From Lysobacter niastensis (GTDB lineage Bacteria > Pseudomonadota > Gammaproteobacteria > Xanthomonadales > Xanthomonadaceae), in NCBI RefSeq assembly GCF_015453285.1, contig NZ_JADLZT010000008.1:62001-126000 (forward strand): DNA of 64,000 bases. Reading direction: 5' to 3'. The notes under the pieces are model-generated. The model ran no database searches and had not been told where the DNA came from. It was given only the letters and a program-made list of their open reading frames with translations. This document shows positions 1-8,716 of the stretch, piece after piece. A program made the translations under genes and the position numbers. Numbering within the stretch: position 1 is the first letter of the stretch; the number at the start of each line of letters is the position of its first letter.

Positions 1-474
1 CAGGTTGCCGACATAGTCGAAGCTGTTCTCGATGGTGAGGTTGCGCGCATGGAAATCCGGCGCGCGCACGATGACGCTGGCGCAGCCCCAGGTGCCCCAG
101 GGTTCGCCGTCGGGACGCGCCATGCCGGCGGCGGCGTCGAAGCCCAGCACGCTGCCGGTGCGGTCCTCACCGATCAGTTGCACGTGCGGACGGTCGACGA
201 CCAGCTTCTCATGCCAGCGGCCACGGGCAATGAGGATGCGGAAGGGCGTGTTGCCTTGCACCGGCGCCGAAGCGATCGCCGCCGCAACGGTGGCATGCAC
301 TGGCACACCGGGGAAATCGGCGCGCGGCTGCAACGAGACCACGGCATCCGGTTTGACGCGGGACTTCGCCCACAACGGCGAGGTCAGCAGTCCTGCGCCG
401 GCCAGCAACGACATCTGCAACAGGCGCCGGCGTTGCGGGTCAAGAGTGCGATCGGCGATTGGCCCTGTCCTCAT
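1..474 (-). CDS. Pectinesterase (CE8), N-terminal part, cut by window edge
   Basis: The minus strand from 474 stays open to the left edge and encodes 158 residues. The N-terminus has a twin-arginine-like signal (an RRR followed by LLQ, then a hydrophobic stretch ending near LTSPLWA), suggesting Tat export. The body reads as a pectin methylesterase: an AIASAP segment, a beta-helix start (FRILIARGRWHEKLVVDRP) and, near the cut, the family-typical ARNLTIENSF. The enzyme would demethylate pectin outside the cytoplasm. A GTGAGG Shine-Dalgarno lies 6 bases before the ATG. It sits directly downstream of the TonB receptor on the same strand, separated by a terminator, and near kdgK/kdgA, which fits pectin use. 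The catalytic Asp region lies outside the window, so activity cannot be judged. Confidence 0.85.
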   Translation of the reverse strand, partial: MRTGPIADRTLDPQRRRLLQMSLLAGAGLLTSPLWAKSRVKPDAVVSLQPRADFPGVPVHATVAAAIASAPVQGNTPFRILIARGRWHEKLVVDRPHVQLIGEDRTGSVLGFDAAAGMARPDGEPWGTWGCASVIVRAPDFHARNLTIENSFDYVGNL

Positions 475-505
475 GCAGCACCTCACGCCAATCATCGTCG
501 TTGGC

Positions 506-536
506 AAAAAAAAAAGCGCCGCGGTCAGCCGCGCGC
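506..536 (-). terminator. Rho-independent terminator after the TonB receptor
   Basis: On the minus strand a GC-rich hairpin (516-536, arms GCGCGCGG and CCGC-GGCGC with one bulged base) is followed by ten T (506-515). It lies 33 bases beyond the receptor stop codon and separates it from the pectinesterase gene. Confidence 0.8.
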
Positions 537-568
537 ATCTTGCTGCGCACGGCTGCCGCGGCCGAGGG

Positions 569-3427
569 TTAGAACTTGTAGCGAGCGCCGAGGAAGTACT
601 GGCGGCCGGTGTGGTGGTAGACCGAGGCGCGATCGCCGATCGAATCCACCCACTGGTCCTGGTACTCGTCGGTCAGGTTCAGGCCTTCGAGGGTGAGCTC
701 GAAGTGCTCGTTGAACGAGTACGAGGCCGACATGTCGATCGTCAGCGTCTCCGCCGTGCCCTCCACGTCGTTGCCGTTGCGGCCCGGTACGGTGGTCAGG
801 TAGTCGTCGCGATACGCAGCCGACACGCGGGCGCCGAACTTCTCGCCTTCGTAGTAGAGCGTGGCGTTGTAGGCGTTCTTCGACAGGCCGGTCAGGTCGG
901 TGCGCAGCGACGGCGCGCCGGTGGAGGTGACGTACTGGATCTTCGAATCGACGTAGGTGTAGTTCAGCTGCACGCCGAAGTCGCTCCAGAAGCTGGGCAG
1001 GAACGTGAAGGGCTGCTGGTAGGTGAACTCCAGGCCCTTGAGCGGACCGCCCTTGCTGTTGACCGGGACGTTGAACTGGAAGTCATCGGTCGGCAGCGCG
1101 CCGGTGCCGGCGAGCAGTTCCGGCGGCAGGCCCGAGGTGTTGTACGGACGCGTCTCGCGCGAGGTCAGCACGAAGCTGTCGATGTCCTTGTAAAACAGGC
1201 CCAGCGCCAGCAGCGATTCCTCTGCGAAGTACCACTCGAAACTCAGGTCACCGGTCGTGGCGCGGAACGGGTCCAGTGCCGGGTTGCCGCCGGTCACGAC
1301 GCGGTTGCCGCCGCTGACGTTCACCGTGACACCCGGCGTCAGGTTGCCCAGGCCCGGGCGTGCCATCACCTTCGACGCTGCCACACGGATGAGAAAGTCG
1401 GGCGTGATGTCGGCGACGAGGTTGAACGACGGCAACGTGTCGTCATAGCTGCGCTTGACCGTGACCTGCTGCGGCGTGGTGGTGCCGACCGTGGAGAAAC
1501 CGGTCGATGTCTGTGTCGTGCTGACCTGGCGCACGCCGATGTTGCCGCTCAGCGGAAGGCTGCCGATCTGCGTGGTGAAGTCGCCCTGCAGGTAGAAGCC
1601 CTGGTCGCGTTCCTCGACGCTGCGGTTGTTGCCCAGCACGGCCGCAACCTGGTCGCTGACCGTGAAGATGCCGCTGTCGCTGTAGATATTGAACGCACGG
1701 TTGAATGCATCGATGTCCGGAATCAGCCAGACGCTGTCGCCGACGCCGCTGATGTCTTCCAGCCCGATGCGCTTGGTCAGGTCGGCCAGCGTCATGCCTG
1801 CCGGAAGCGTCGGCACGACCAGCTCGGACGCGCGGCGCTCTTCCCGCGTCTCGAAGTTGTATTCCTTGAACTGGCCACCGGCCTTCAGGCGGAACCCGTC
1901 GGTCAGCTGCCACGACATCCCGAGCTGGCCGTTGTCGATCGTGTTCTCCGCGAATTGCGGACGCAGGCGGATTTCCGAGCCCGGGTTCTGGGCATTGCCG
2001 CTGATGAAGCGCCATTGCGACGGATCGGTGACGTCGAACCCGGCGGTGATCACCGGCAGGCGGTTGTCGCCGCGGTAGTCATAGACGTAGTTCTGCGCGT
2101 TGAGCCGGTCGATCGTGATGGTGGTCTGGATCGGGTTCTCGAACTCGGACTTCGCGCGGCCCGCCTGGAAGTTCACGCTGAAGTCGTCGGTGATCTTGTG
2201 GTCGGCGTAGAAATTGAACTGCGTGAACTTGGTCTCCAGTTCGTCGTAGCGCGCTTCCGAACGCACGTCGACGTTGTTGAAGCGGCCGTAGACGAGGTTG
2301 CCGCGAGCGTCGACCTCGCTTTCCAGGACCACCGTCTCCGGCTTGCCGCCGGCGCCGGCGGCGCGGCAGGCATTGCCGGCGGTGCCGGCAACACAGGCGC
2401 CACGGCTGAAGGACAGGCCGTTGAGGAAGTTCTCGGTGCGCGTGGCATCGAGGTCCGCGTACATCATGTCCAGGCCCATCGACGTGTTGGCGGTGGGGTC
2501 GAACTGCAGCGACGCGGTGATGCCCAGGCGTTCCTGCTCGTGCTCGAGCACGCCGTAACGCGGAATGCGCGGATGGAACACCGTGGCGCTTTCAGCGGCG
2601 GGCGTGCCCGCGAATCCGCCGCTGCTGGTGCCAGTGTCCCAGCGCACCGTGCTGTGGCCTTCCTCGACCAGACGGCGCTTGGTGTAGGCCACCGACATCA
2701 GGGCGCCGAACTTGTTGTCCGCCCAGGTGTTGCTGATCAGCATCGTCGCGCGCGGGTCGAGATCGCCGGCCAGGTCGTTGTAGCCCATCTGCGCGCCGGT
2801 GACGAAGGTGAAGCCGTCGTAGTCGAACGGACGCGCGGTCTGCAGGTCGACGGTGGCGCCCAGCGCGCCTTCCTCGACGTCGGCCGATGCGGTCTTGCGC
2901 ACGGTGATGCTGTTGAACAGTTCCGAGGCGAACACGTTGAAGTCGAAGCCGCGGCCGCGGTTCGCGCCGCCGGAGCTGTCGGTGCCGCCGGTGGTGGTCA
3001 GCGCCTCCATGCCGTTGATGCGCACGCGGGTGAACTGGCTGTCGAGGCCGCGCACCGAGATCTGGCGGCCCTCGCCGGCATCGCGCGCGATCGACACGCC
3101 CGGGATGCGCTGCAGCGACTCGGCGAGGTTCAGGTCCGGAAAGTCCGCGATGTCCTCGGCAACGATGGCGTCGACGACGCCGGTCTCGCTGCGTTTCTTG
3201 TCGAGCGCCTTCTCCAGCGCGCCGCGGAATCCGGTCACGGTGACCGCGTCGAGGTTGGTGGCGTCGTCGGCCTGTGGTGCCGCGGCCGTTGCGGCAGCGC
3301 CGCTCGCGGCCGGCGTCGAGGCGGCTTGCTGGGCCAGGACGGGCAGGGCGGCCATCTGCAGGGCCAGGCCGATCGAGGCCGCCAACAAGGTAACCGGTGT
3401 CTTTTTGATTGAGCTATGCAATTTCAT
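569..3427 (-). CDS. TonB-dependent receptor, likely pectin-oligosaccharide uptake
   Basis: This 952-residue protein is an outer-membrane TonB-dependent receptor of the Xanthomonas/Caulobacter type. A signal peptide is visible (cleavage expected after the Ala at 32), followed by an Ala-rich linker, a TonB-box-like LDAVTVTG near 60, a plug domain (residues ~70-200: VDAIVAEDIADFPDLNLAESLQ, GRQISVRGL, RINGMEA) and a long 22-strand barrel ending in the classical C-terminal Phe (ARYKF). A GGGAGGGGAG Shine-Dalgarno lies 5 bases before the ATG. Its neighbours are pectinesterase downstream and kdgK/kdgA divergently upstream, so pectin or oligogalacturonide uptake is inferred; the ligand is not readable from sequence. 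A terminator follows the gene. Confidence 0.93.
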   Translation of the reverse strand: MKLHSSIKKTPVTLLAASIGLALQMAALPVLAQQAASTPAASGAAATAAAPQADDATNLDAVTVTGFRGALEKALDKKRSETGVVDAIVAEDIADFPDLNLAESLQRIPGVSIARDAGEGRQISVRGLDSQFTRVRINGMEALTTTGGTDSSGGANRGRGFDFNVFASELFNSITVRKTASADVEEGALGATVDLQTARPFDYDGFTFVTGAQMGYNDLAGDLDPRATMLISNTWADNKFGALMSVAYTKRRLVEEGHSTVRWDTGTSSGGFAGTPAAESATVFHPRIPRYGVLEHEQERLGITASLQFDPTANTSMGLDMMYADLDATRTENFLNGLSFSRGACVAGTAGNACRAAGAGGKPETVVLESEVDARGNLVYGRFNNVDVRSEARYDELETKFTQFNFYADHKITDDFSVNFQAGRAKSEFENPIQTTITIDRLNAQNYVYDYRGDNRLPVITAGFDVTDPSQWRFISGNAQNPGSEIRLRPQFAENTIDNGQLGMSWQLTDGFRLKAGGQFKEYNFETREERRASELVVPTLPAGMTLADLTKRIGLEDISGVGDSVWLIPDIDAFNRAFNIYSDSGIFTVSDQVAAVLGNNRSVEERDQGFYLQGDFTTQIGSLPLSGNIGVRQVSTTQTSTGFSTVGTTTPQQVTVKRSYDDTLPSFNLVADITPDFLIRVAASKVMARPGLGNLTPGVTVNVSGGNRVVTGGNPALDPFRATTGDLSFEWYFAEESLLALGLFYKDIDSFVLTSRETRPYNTSGLPPELLAGTGALPTDDFQFNVPVNSKGGPLKGLEFTYQQPFTFLPSFWSDFGVQLNYTYVDSKIQYVTSTGAPSLRTDLTGLSKNAYNATLYYEGEKFGARVSAAYRDDYLTTVPGRNGNDVEGTAETLTIDMSASYSFNEHFELTLEGLNLTDEYQDQWVDSIGDRASVYHHTGRQYFLGARYKF

Positions 3428-3636
3428 TGGGCTCCCCTCCCGTATGACTGACAGCTTGTATGGTGCTTATTGACTGGCTTGCTTCGCTTGCTATCGTGTC
3501 GCGGCGGTGCAAATGACACCGATGGTCAAAACCCTAGCAAAAGGATCTTCCCACCGCATGCTGCGGTGCGGCAAAAAATCCGACGGGGCCCCATCGGTCA
3601 TGATCACACCGACGTTTTCGGCCCAGGGGAGTGGGG
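3428..3636. promoter_or_regulatory. Divergent promoter region, receptor / kdgK, with candidate operator
   Basis: These 209 bases separate the receptor and kdgK, which are transcribed away from each other. The interval contains TGACACCGATGGTCA (3514-3528), an imperfect inverted repeat with TGAC/GTCA arms, and a second partly symmetric stretch, CGGTCATGATCACACCG, near 3595-3612. Both share an ACCGATGG-like core when one is read on the opposite strand. A LacI- or GntR-type operator is possible, but no regulator gene is nearby. Confidence 0.35.
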
Positions 3637-4647
3637 ATGAACCAACGGATCGTCTGTTTCGGGGAACTGCTACTGCGGCTGTCCGCGCCCGGACACCAGC
3701 GTCTGCTGCAGACGCCGGGGCTGGAAGTGCACGTGGGCGGCGCGGAGGCCAACGTGGCCGTTTCGCTGGCCTGCCTCGGCCATGACGCGGCGGTGGTGAG
3801 CACCGTCGCCGACAACGCCCTCGGCGAGGCCGCAGTCGGCGAACTGCGGCGCCATGGCGTGGATACGCGGCGGATACGCGCGGTGCCCGGGCGGATGGGG
3901 CTGTACTTCCTGTCCCACGGTGCCCTGCAGCGGCCGAGCGAGGTGCTTTACGACCGCGCCGACTCCGCCTTTGCCCGCACCCGCGACTACGACTGGGATG
4001 CGCTGCTGGCAGGCGCGGCCTGGCTGCACCTGTCCGGCGTCAGTCCGGCGCTGGGCGAGGCCACCGCGCAGGCGACGATCGACGCCGCCCGCGCCGCGCG
4101 CCGGCTCGGTGTGAGCGTGTCGTTCGACGGCAACTTCCGAGGCAAGCTCTGGCAGGCCTGGAACGGCGACGCGGCGGCGATCCTGCGCCAGATCTTCGCC
4201 GAGGCCGACCTGCTGTTCGCCGATCACCGCGACATCGCCGTCGTGCTGGGCGAAGGCACCACGGCCGAAGGCGAGGACGCGGTGGCCGACGCCGCACGCC
4301 ATGCGTTCGCCGCGTTCCCGCACCTGCGCTGGCTGGCAAGCACGCTGCGCACGCAGCACAGCGTCGACCGGCACACGCTGTCGGCGGTGCTGGTGGAGCG
4401 CGACGGCAAGCGGCACCGCGCGCCCGCTTACGAACTGGAAGCGATCGTCGATCGCATCGGCACCGGCGACGCGTTCGCGGCCGGCGTGCTGCACGGCCTG
4501 ATCGAAGGCATGGACGCCGGTGCGATGCTGCATTTCGGCCTCGGTGCGGCCTGCCTGAAGCATTCGCTGCCGGGCGACTTCAACCTGGTCTCGCGTGGCG
4601 ACATCGAGGCGCTGGTCGCGCAGGCGGGCTTTCATGTCCGCCGTTGA
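3637..4647 (+). CDS. kdgK: 2-dehydro-3-deoxygluconokinase (PfkB family)
   Basis: The 336-residue product phosphorylates 2-keto-3-deoxygluconate to KDPG in the cytoplasm. It has the PfkB N-terminal pattern (CFGELLLRLSAPG, then GGAEANVAVSLACLG) and the C-terminal PfkB signature DRIGTGDAFAAGVLHGL, whose Asp is the catalytic base. Length fits the family. I chose the ATG at 3637 over the GTG at 3631 because a GGGGAG ribosome site sits 5 bases before it. The stop overlaps the kdgA start by 14 bases, indicating translational coupling. With kdgA it forms the last two steps of galacturonate or alginate-type catabolism; the adjacent pectinesterase favours pectin. Confidence 0.93.
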   Translation: MNQRIVCFGELLLRLSAPGHQRLLQTPGLEVHVGGAEANVAVSLACLGHDAAVVSTVADNALGEAAVGELRRHGVDTRRIRAVPGRMGLYFLSHGALQRPSEVLYDRADSAFARTRDYDWDALLAGAAWLHLSGVSPALGEATAQATIDAARAARRLGVSVSFDGNFRGKLWQAWNGDAAAILRQIFAEADLLFADHRDIAVVLGEGTTAEGEDAVADAARHAFAAFPHLRWLASTLRTQHSVDRHTLSAVLVERDGKRHRAPAYELEAIVDRIGTGDAFAAGVLHGLIEGMDAGAMLHFGLGAACLKHSLPGDFNLVSRGDIEALVAQAGFHVRR

Positions 4648-5260
4648 TGCCGAAGCCGCGCTGCGCGGCCATCGTGTCATCCCCGTCTACACGCCGGTCA
4701 GCGAGGACGAGGCGGTCGCCGTGGCGCGCGCCCTGTCGCGTGGCGGCATCGGCGCCATCGAGGTGACGCTGCGCACGCCGAAGGCGATCGATGCCATCGC
4801 CGCCATCGCCCGCGACGTGCCCGAGATGATTGTCGGCGCCGGCACCGTGCTGGAGGTCGCGCAACTGCACGATGCGCAACGCGCCGGTGCGAAGTTCGCC
4901 GTGTCGCCTGGCAGCCTGGACGACTTGCTGGCGGCGGCGCGCGACAGCGGCATGCCCTACCTGCCCGGCGTGGCCACCGGCAGCGAGGTGATGAAGTCGC
5001 TGCAGGCGGGCTTTCGCCTGCTCAAGGTGTTTCCGGCGGAAGCGATCAACGCGCGCGCGCTGATCGCTGCCTGGCAGGGGCCGTTCCCGCAGGTGCGTTT
5101 CTGTCCGACCGGCGGCATCGACGCGGAGCGCGCGCGCGACTACCTCGCGTTGCCGAACGTCGCCTGCCTGGGCGGTTCGTGGCTCACGCCGAAGGGGATG
5201 CTCGAACGCGGCGACTGGGCGCACATCGAGGTGCTGGCGCGCGCGGCCGCGAGGCTCTGA
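4634..5260 (+). CDS. kdgA: KDPG aldolase (2-dehydro-3-deoxyphosphogluconate aldolase)
   Basis: This 208-residue class I aldolase splits KDPG into pyruvate and glyceraldehyde 3-phosphate. Visible family motifs are VIPVYTP near the N-terminus, GAIEVTLRTP with the catalytic Glu, IVGAGTVL, LPGVATGSE, the Schiff-base Lys in RLLKVFPAE, and the phosphate-binding FCPTGGI. The ATG at 4634 gives the usual short N-terminus; an upstream in-frame extension would only add basic residues with no family match. It overlaps the kdgK stop by 14 bases, so the two form an operon. It ends 8 bases before the convergent gene at 5269. Confidence 0.95.
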   Translation: MSAVDAEAALRGHRVIPVYTPVSEDEAVAVARALSRGGIGAIEVTLRTPKAIDAIAAIARDVPEMIVGAGTVLEVAQLHDAQRAGAKFAVSPGSLDDLLAAARDSGMPYLPGVATGSEVMKSLQAGFRLLKVFPAEAINARALIAAWQGPFPQVRFCPTGGIDAERARDYLALPNVACLGGSWLTPKGMLERGDWAHIEVLARAAARL

Positions 5261-5268
5261 CGAGCTGC

Positions 5269-6027
5269 TTATCGCAGGGCTTTTTCGGGGACTTCCAGGT
5301 CGAGCGACAGCGCAAGGTGGTCCGAAAGGGCCGCTGGCAACGCGCGTTCGTTGGACGTGCGCAGGCCGTCGCCGACCAGGATGTGGTCGATCGCGCGCTG
5401 CGGGCGCCAGCTGGGAAAGGTGGGCACGATGCCGTTGGGCGGCTGCAGCCGCGTGTTTCGGAACAGTGCCTTCATCTCGGGGCGGTCGGCCGAGCAGTTG
5501 AAGTCGCCCATCAGCACGGCGTGCGGATGGTCGTGGAGCAGTTCTGAAATGAACGCCAGCTGCGAGGCCCGCGAGTTCGCGCCGAGCGACAGGTGCGCGA
5601 CCGCAATCACCAGCGAATCGTCGCCATCGCCGAAACGCGCCAGCAGCACGCCGCGCCCGGAAATGCGCCCGGGCAGCGGATGGTCGGTGACCTCGCGCGG
5701 CTCCAGTTTGCTCAGCAATCCGTTGGCGCTGGAGGCGACGCCGCCGACGCGGCGGTTCGGCTGGTGGCTCCAGTAGTCGAAGCCACCGCGCTGGGCAAGG
5801 TAGTGCGTCTGGTTGGTGAAACCCGAGCGCAGGCTGCCAGGATCGCTTTCGTTGAGGCCGACGATGTCGTGCGAACCGGCGAGCTGCGCGATCGTGTCGA
5901 GGCTGTTGCGCTTGTTGCCCGCCGGCAGCACGTGCGACCAGCTGCGCGCGACGTAGTCGTGATAGCCGCGCGTGCTGGACCCCGCCTGGATGTTCGCACT
6001 CAGCAGGCGGAGCCTACGTGTCGACAT
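5269..6027 (-). CDS. Endonuclease/exonuclease/phosphatase-family protein
   Basis: About 252 residues with the metal-dependent EEP fold. Motifs in order are RLLSANIQAG (N-terminal Asn), VGLNESD (metal Glu), AVAHLSL, LMGDFNC (the typical GDxN) and the C-terminal AIDHILV followed by LSDHLALSLDL (catalytic His). Substrates in this superfamily range from DNA to phospholipids and inositol phosphates and cannot be told apart here. No signal peptide is evident. I chose the ATG at 6027 because the family match starts right there; a GTG at 6084 would overlap the upstream gene by 32 bases. It is last in a minus-strand series with two dsbA-type genes, with no obvious functional link. Confidence 0.82.
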   Translation of the reverse strand: MSTRRLRLLSANIQAGSSTRGYHDYVARSWSHVLPAGNKRNSLDTIAQLAGSHDIVGLNESDPGSLRSGFTNQTHYLAQRGGFDYWSHQPNRRVGGVASSANGLLSKLEPREVTDHPLPGRISGRGVLLARFGDGDDSLVIAVAHLSLGANSRASQLAFISELLHDHPHAVLMGDFNCSADRPEMKALFRNTRLQPPNGIVPTFPSWRPQRAIDHILVGDGLRTSNERALPAALSDHLALSLDLEVPEKALR

Positions 6028-6052
6028 GGCGCTGGCGGGGCCGTGTTCCGTA

Positions 6053-6877
6053 TCAGCCGCCCGCGGGCGTACCGGTCTTGGCACGCTCCTGCGCGACCAG
6101 GTGGTCGGTGATGCGCAGCATGTCCTCGAAGCTCTTGCCGACCACGCGGTACTTGCCGGCGACGACGAGCGTCGGAGTGGACTCGACGCCGCTGCGCTGG
6201 ATGAACTGCGTGGCGCGCTTCACCTTGGCATCGATGGCGAAGCTCGACATCGTGCTGGCGAAGGTCTTCGCGTCGGTGCCGTACTTGGCGTAGAACTCGC
6301 CGATCTGCTCGTTGGTCGGCAGCGGCTGCACCGGCAGGCTGCGATCGACGTGGACGGCGTTGAACATCGCCGCATGCGTGCGATCGACCAGGCCCAGCGA
6401 CTGCGCGGTGTAGAAGGCCTTGGCGTACGGCGTCCAGTAGCCGCCGAACGGCGCCGCGACCGGCGTGAACTGCACGTCGGCCGGCTGCTTGGCCTTCCAC
6501 GGCTCGATCACGGTCTCGAACTGCGCGCAGTGCGGGCAGGTGTAGCCGAACACCTCGACCACTTCGATCTTGCCCGCGGTCGGCTGGTACGGCTGGCCGC
6601 CCGGGATTTCGATGTAGTCGGTGCCGGCCACCGGCGCCGGACCCTGCGGCGGCACGACCGGATTGTTGTTGGGCGCGGCGGGAGCGGCTTCGGCCGGGGC
6701 GGCCGTCGTCGCAGGAGCCGTGGCGGTGGCCGGAGCGGCGGTTTCCGCCGGAGCGGTCGCGGCGGCGGCCGGCGTTTCAGCCGGGGCGGGGGCCTGCTGC
6801 TGCGAACAGGCGGCGAGTGCGAGCAGGGCAGCGCCCATCAGGGGCGCGCGGAACGACAGGGGCAGACGCGAAATCAT
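6053..6877 (-). CDS. DsbA-family lipoprotein with Ala/Pro/Thr linker
   Basis: This is a 274-residue thiol:disulfide oxidoreductase. It begins with a lipoprotein signal (LAAC, Cys24), then a low-complexity Ala/Pro/Thr tether (about residues 28-70) and a DsbA thioredoxin fold with the active site CPHC (114-117) and the cis-Pro loop ESTPTLVV. Membrane anchoring with a flexible stalk would hold the oxidoreductase on a periplasmic face. Its closest relative in the window is the next gene upstream (7000-7659), with which it shares GYTCPHC, AAPFGGYW and YAKAFYTAQ blocks, so the two are tandem paralogues. Pairing of lipidated and soluble DsbA-like proteins is familiar in Xanthomonadaceae. Confidence 0.92.
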   Translation of the reverse strand: MISRLPLSFRAPLMGAALLALAACSQQQAPAPAETPAAAATAPAETAAPATATAPATTAAPAEAAPAAPNNNPVVPPQGPAPVAGTDYIEIPGGQPYQPTAGKIEVVEVFGYTCPHCAQFETVIEPWKAKQPADVQFTPVAAPFGGYWTPYAKAFYTAQSLGLVDRTHAAMFNAVHVDRSLPVQPLPTNEQIGEFYAKYGTDAKTFASTMSSFAIDAKVKRATQFIQRSGVESTPTLVVAGKYRVVGKSFEDMLRITDHLVAQERAKTGTPAGG

Positions 6878-6999
6878 CGAACGAATCTCCGCAGCGGGGA
6901 GGCACGCGGGGTGCCGGTGGGGAAGGCGCCCGGCAGGGGCGCCGTCACGGTTCAGAGGATGGCAAAGGATAGCGGGGGCTGCGCTGAACAGGGAGGCGC

Positions 7000-7659
7000 T
7001 CAGTGCTTGCCGGCTTGCTTCTTCTCAAGTGCGACCAGTGCATCGGCGACCTGCAGGGCCTCGTCGAGCGACGAATTGATGATGCGGTACTTGCCGTTGA
7101 TCACCAGCGTCGGCGTGCCGTCGACGCCGCTGGTCATGATGAAGTCGCGGGCGCGCTCCATCTTCGCTTCGATCGTGGCGCCGTCGAACAGCTGCGTGAA
7201 GCGCGCCGGGTCGACACCGTAGCCTGCATAGAACGTGGCCAGCTCGTCGGCGGTGGCGCCGTTTTTGGGCAGCAGTCCGTCCTCGTGCACGGCCTTGAAC
7301 ACCGCGGCGTGGGTGCGGTTGGCCACGCCCAGTTCCTGTGCGGTGTAGAACGCCTTCGCGTACGGCATCCAGTAACCGCCGAACGGTGCGGCGAGCGGCA
7401 CGAAGTTCACGTCCTTCGCGTGGCTGGCCTTCCAGGCCGAGATCTTCGGTTCGAAATGGGCGCAGTGCGGACAGGTGTAGCCGAACACCTCCACCACCTC
7501 GACCTTGCCCTTCACCGGCGCGAACGGCTTGCCGTCCGGAATCACGACGTAGTTCACGCCTTCGGCGACGGGGATCGGTGCGTTCGCCGCCAGCGCGGGC
7601 GCAAGCAGGAAAGCGGATGCGGTGGCGAGGGCGGCGGCGAGAAAAGTGCGTCGGCTCAT
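7000..7659 (-). CDS. dsbA: Thiol:disulfide interchange protein DsbA
   Basis: A 219-residue periplasmic DsbA. The signal peptide ends around ALAANA (residues 24-26); the catalytic CPHC is at 63-66 and the cis-Pro in GTPTLVI lies near the C-terminus. It introduces disulfides into exported proteins, normally recycled by DsbB, which is not in this window. The downstream paralogue (6053-6877) adds a lipid anchor and linker. Because a terminator separates it from the cytochrome gene upstream, it probably has its own promoter in the ~50 bases before the ATG. Confidence 0.93.
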   Translation of the reverse strand: MSRRTFLAAALATASAFLLAPALAANAPIPVAEGVNYVVIPDGKPFAPVKGKVEVVEVFGYTCPHCAHFEPKISAWKASHAKDVNFVPLAAPFGGYWMPYAKAFYTAQELGVANRTHAAVFKAVHEDGLLPKNGATADELATFYAGYGVDPARFTQLFDGATIEAKMERARDFIMTSGVDGTPTLVINGKYRIINSSLDEALQVADALVALEKKQAGKH

Positions 7660-7713
7660 GCGGGTCTCGGTGGCGTGGTGCCTGGAGGGTGTGCGATGCA
7701 GGGACTGGAAACG

Positions 7714-7744
7714 AAAACGCCGGCCGCGGAGACCACGGCCGGCG
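7714..7744 (-). terminator. Rho-independent terminator after cytochrome c4
   Basis: A perfect 9-bp stem (arms 7718-7726 and 7736-7744, CGCCGGCCG/CGGCCGGCG) with a 9-base loop is followed on the minus strand by TTTTCGTTT. It lies between the cytochrome c4 stop and the dsbA start. Confidence 0.75.
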
Positions 7745-7816
7745 TAACCGGTACATCTATGAGGCTTCGGCTCTGACCGGAGTCAGTCGCAAAAGTTCGC
7801 CTCGGTATTGGCTGGA

Positions 7817-8716
7817 TCAGGCGCCGGTCTTCGGAGCGGCCGGGGCCGGCTCCTCGGCCGGGGTTGCCGGGGCAGCGGCCGGAGCCGTCGCCGGAGCAGC
7901 CGGAGCGGCAGCGGGTGCCGCCGGGGCGGCCGGAGCGGCCGCCGGAGCCGGCGAAGCGGCCGCGGCGAAGTCCTCGGCGCGCGCATGCAGGCCCTGCAGG
8001 TAGCTCGACACTGAGCCGATTTCCTCGTCGGTCAGCTGCTTGGCGACGGTCGCCATGACGTTGAACAGATGCGCGTCCTTCTGTGTCGTCGTGCCGGCGC
8101 GGTATTCCTCCAGGCGACGCTGCGTGTAGGCGGCCTGTTGGCCGGCGACGTGCGGATAGGCCGGGCCCGGGTTGCCGGCGCCGTCGGGGCCGTGGCACGC
8201 CATGCACGCCGGGATGCCGCGCGACTTGTCGCCGCTCAGGAACAGCTGCTGGCCGACTTCGAAGAACTTCTTGCCCGAGTTCGGGCCCGCGGCGATGACC
8301 GTGTCGTCGGCAACGCCGGCACCGGCCTTCTGCGTGGCGAAGTACGCGCCGATGTCGCGCGCGTCCTGGGCGCTGAGGGCGTCGGCGAACGGCTTCATCA
8401 CCGCGGCCATGCCGGTATTGCGCTCGCCGGTCTTGAACAGGGCGATCTGGTGCGCGATGTAGCGCTCGCTCTGGCCGGCCAGGCGCGGGTACTGCGGATC
8501 GGTCGGGTTGCCGTCGAGGCCGTGGCAGGCCGCGCAGGTGCCGGCCTTGGCGGCGCCCGCCTTGGCATCGCCCCACACGGCCTTCTCCGGGGTCAGCGGC
8601 GCGGTCTGGACCGGCGCGTTCGACGGGACGGGGGTGACCGTGGTCTGGGCGTAGGCAACGGCGGCAACCGTAAGGGCGGCGACGCCGAGGATGCCTAGGA
8701 CGCGGGCTTGGCTCAT
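7817..8716 (-). CDS. Diheme cytochrome c4 with Ala/Pro-rich tail
   Basis: This 299-residue periplasmic cytochrome has a signal peptide (cleavage near AYAQ, residue 24) and two CxxCH haem sites, CAACH at 61-65 and CMACH at 171-175. Each sits in a c4-type module of about 90 residues (YPRLAGQSERYIAHQ and YPHVAGQQAAYTQRR are the paired repeats). Cytochrome c4 passes electrons from the bc1 complex to terminal oxidases. Beyond residue ~250 the protein carries an unusual 50-residue tail made almost entirely of Ala and Pro, perhaps a tether or spacer. A similar low-complexity segment occurs in the nearby DsbA lipoprotein. The gene is divergent from engB. Confidence 0.93.
   Translation of the reverse strand: MSQARVLGILGVAALTVAAVAYAQTTVTPVPSNAPVQTAPLTPEKAVWGDAKAGAAKAGTCAACHGLDGNPTDPQYPRLAGQSERYIAHQIALFKTGERNTGMAAVMKPFADALSAQDARDIGAYFATQKAGAGVADDTVIAAGPNSGKKFFEVGQQLFLSGDKSRGIPACMACHGPDGAGNPGPAYPHVAGQQAAYTQRRLEEYRAGTTTQKDAHLFNVMATVAKQLTDEEIGSVSSYLQGLHARAEDFAAAASPAPAAAPAAPAAPAAAPAAPATAPAAAPATPAEEPAPAAPKTGA

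Noticed and set aside
506-515. A-run as possible slippage site or repeat
   Set aside because: It is the T-tract of the receptor terminator on the minus strand.
32-3412. Very long open frame (1126 codons) antisense to the TonB receptor
   Set aside because: It is Arg/Val/Ala-rich, has no domain and mirrors the receptor's third-position GC; the receptor on the other strand is certain. It also runs over the terminator and the pectinesterase gene.
3631-3636. GTG start two codons before the kdgK ATG
   Set aside because: It overlaps the Shine-Dalgarno sequence itself.
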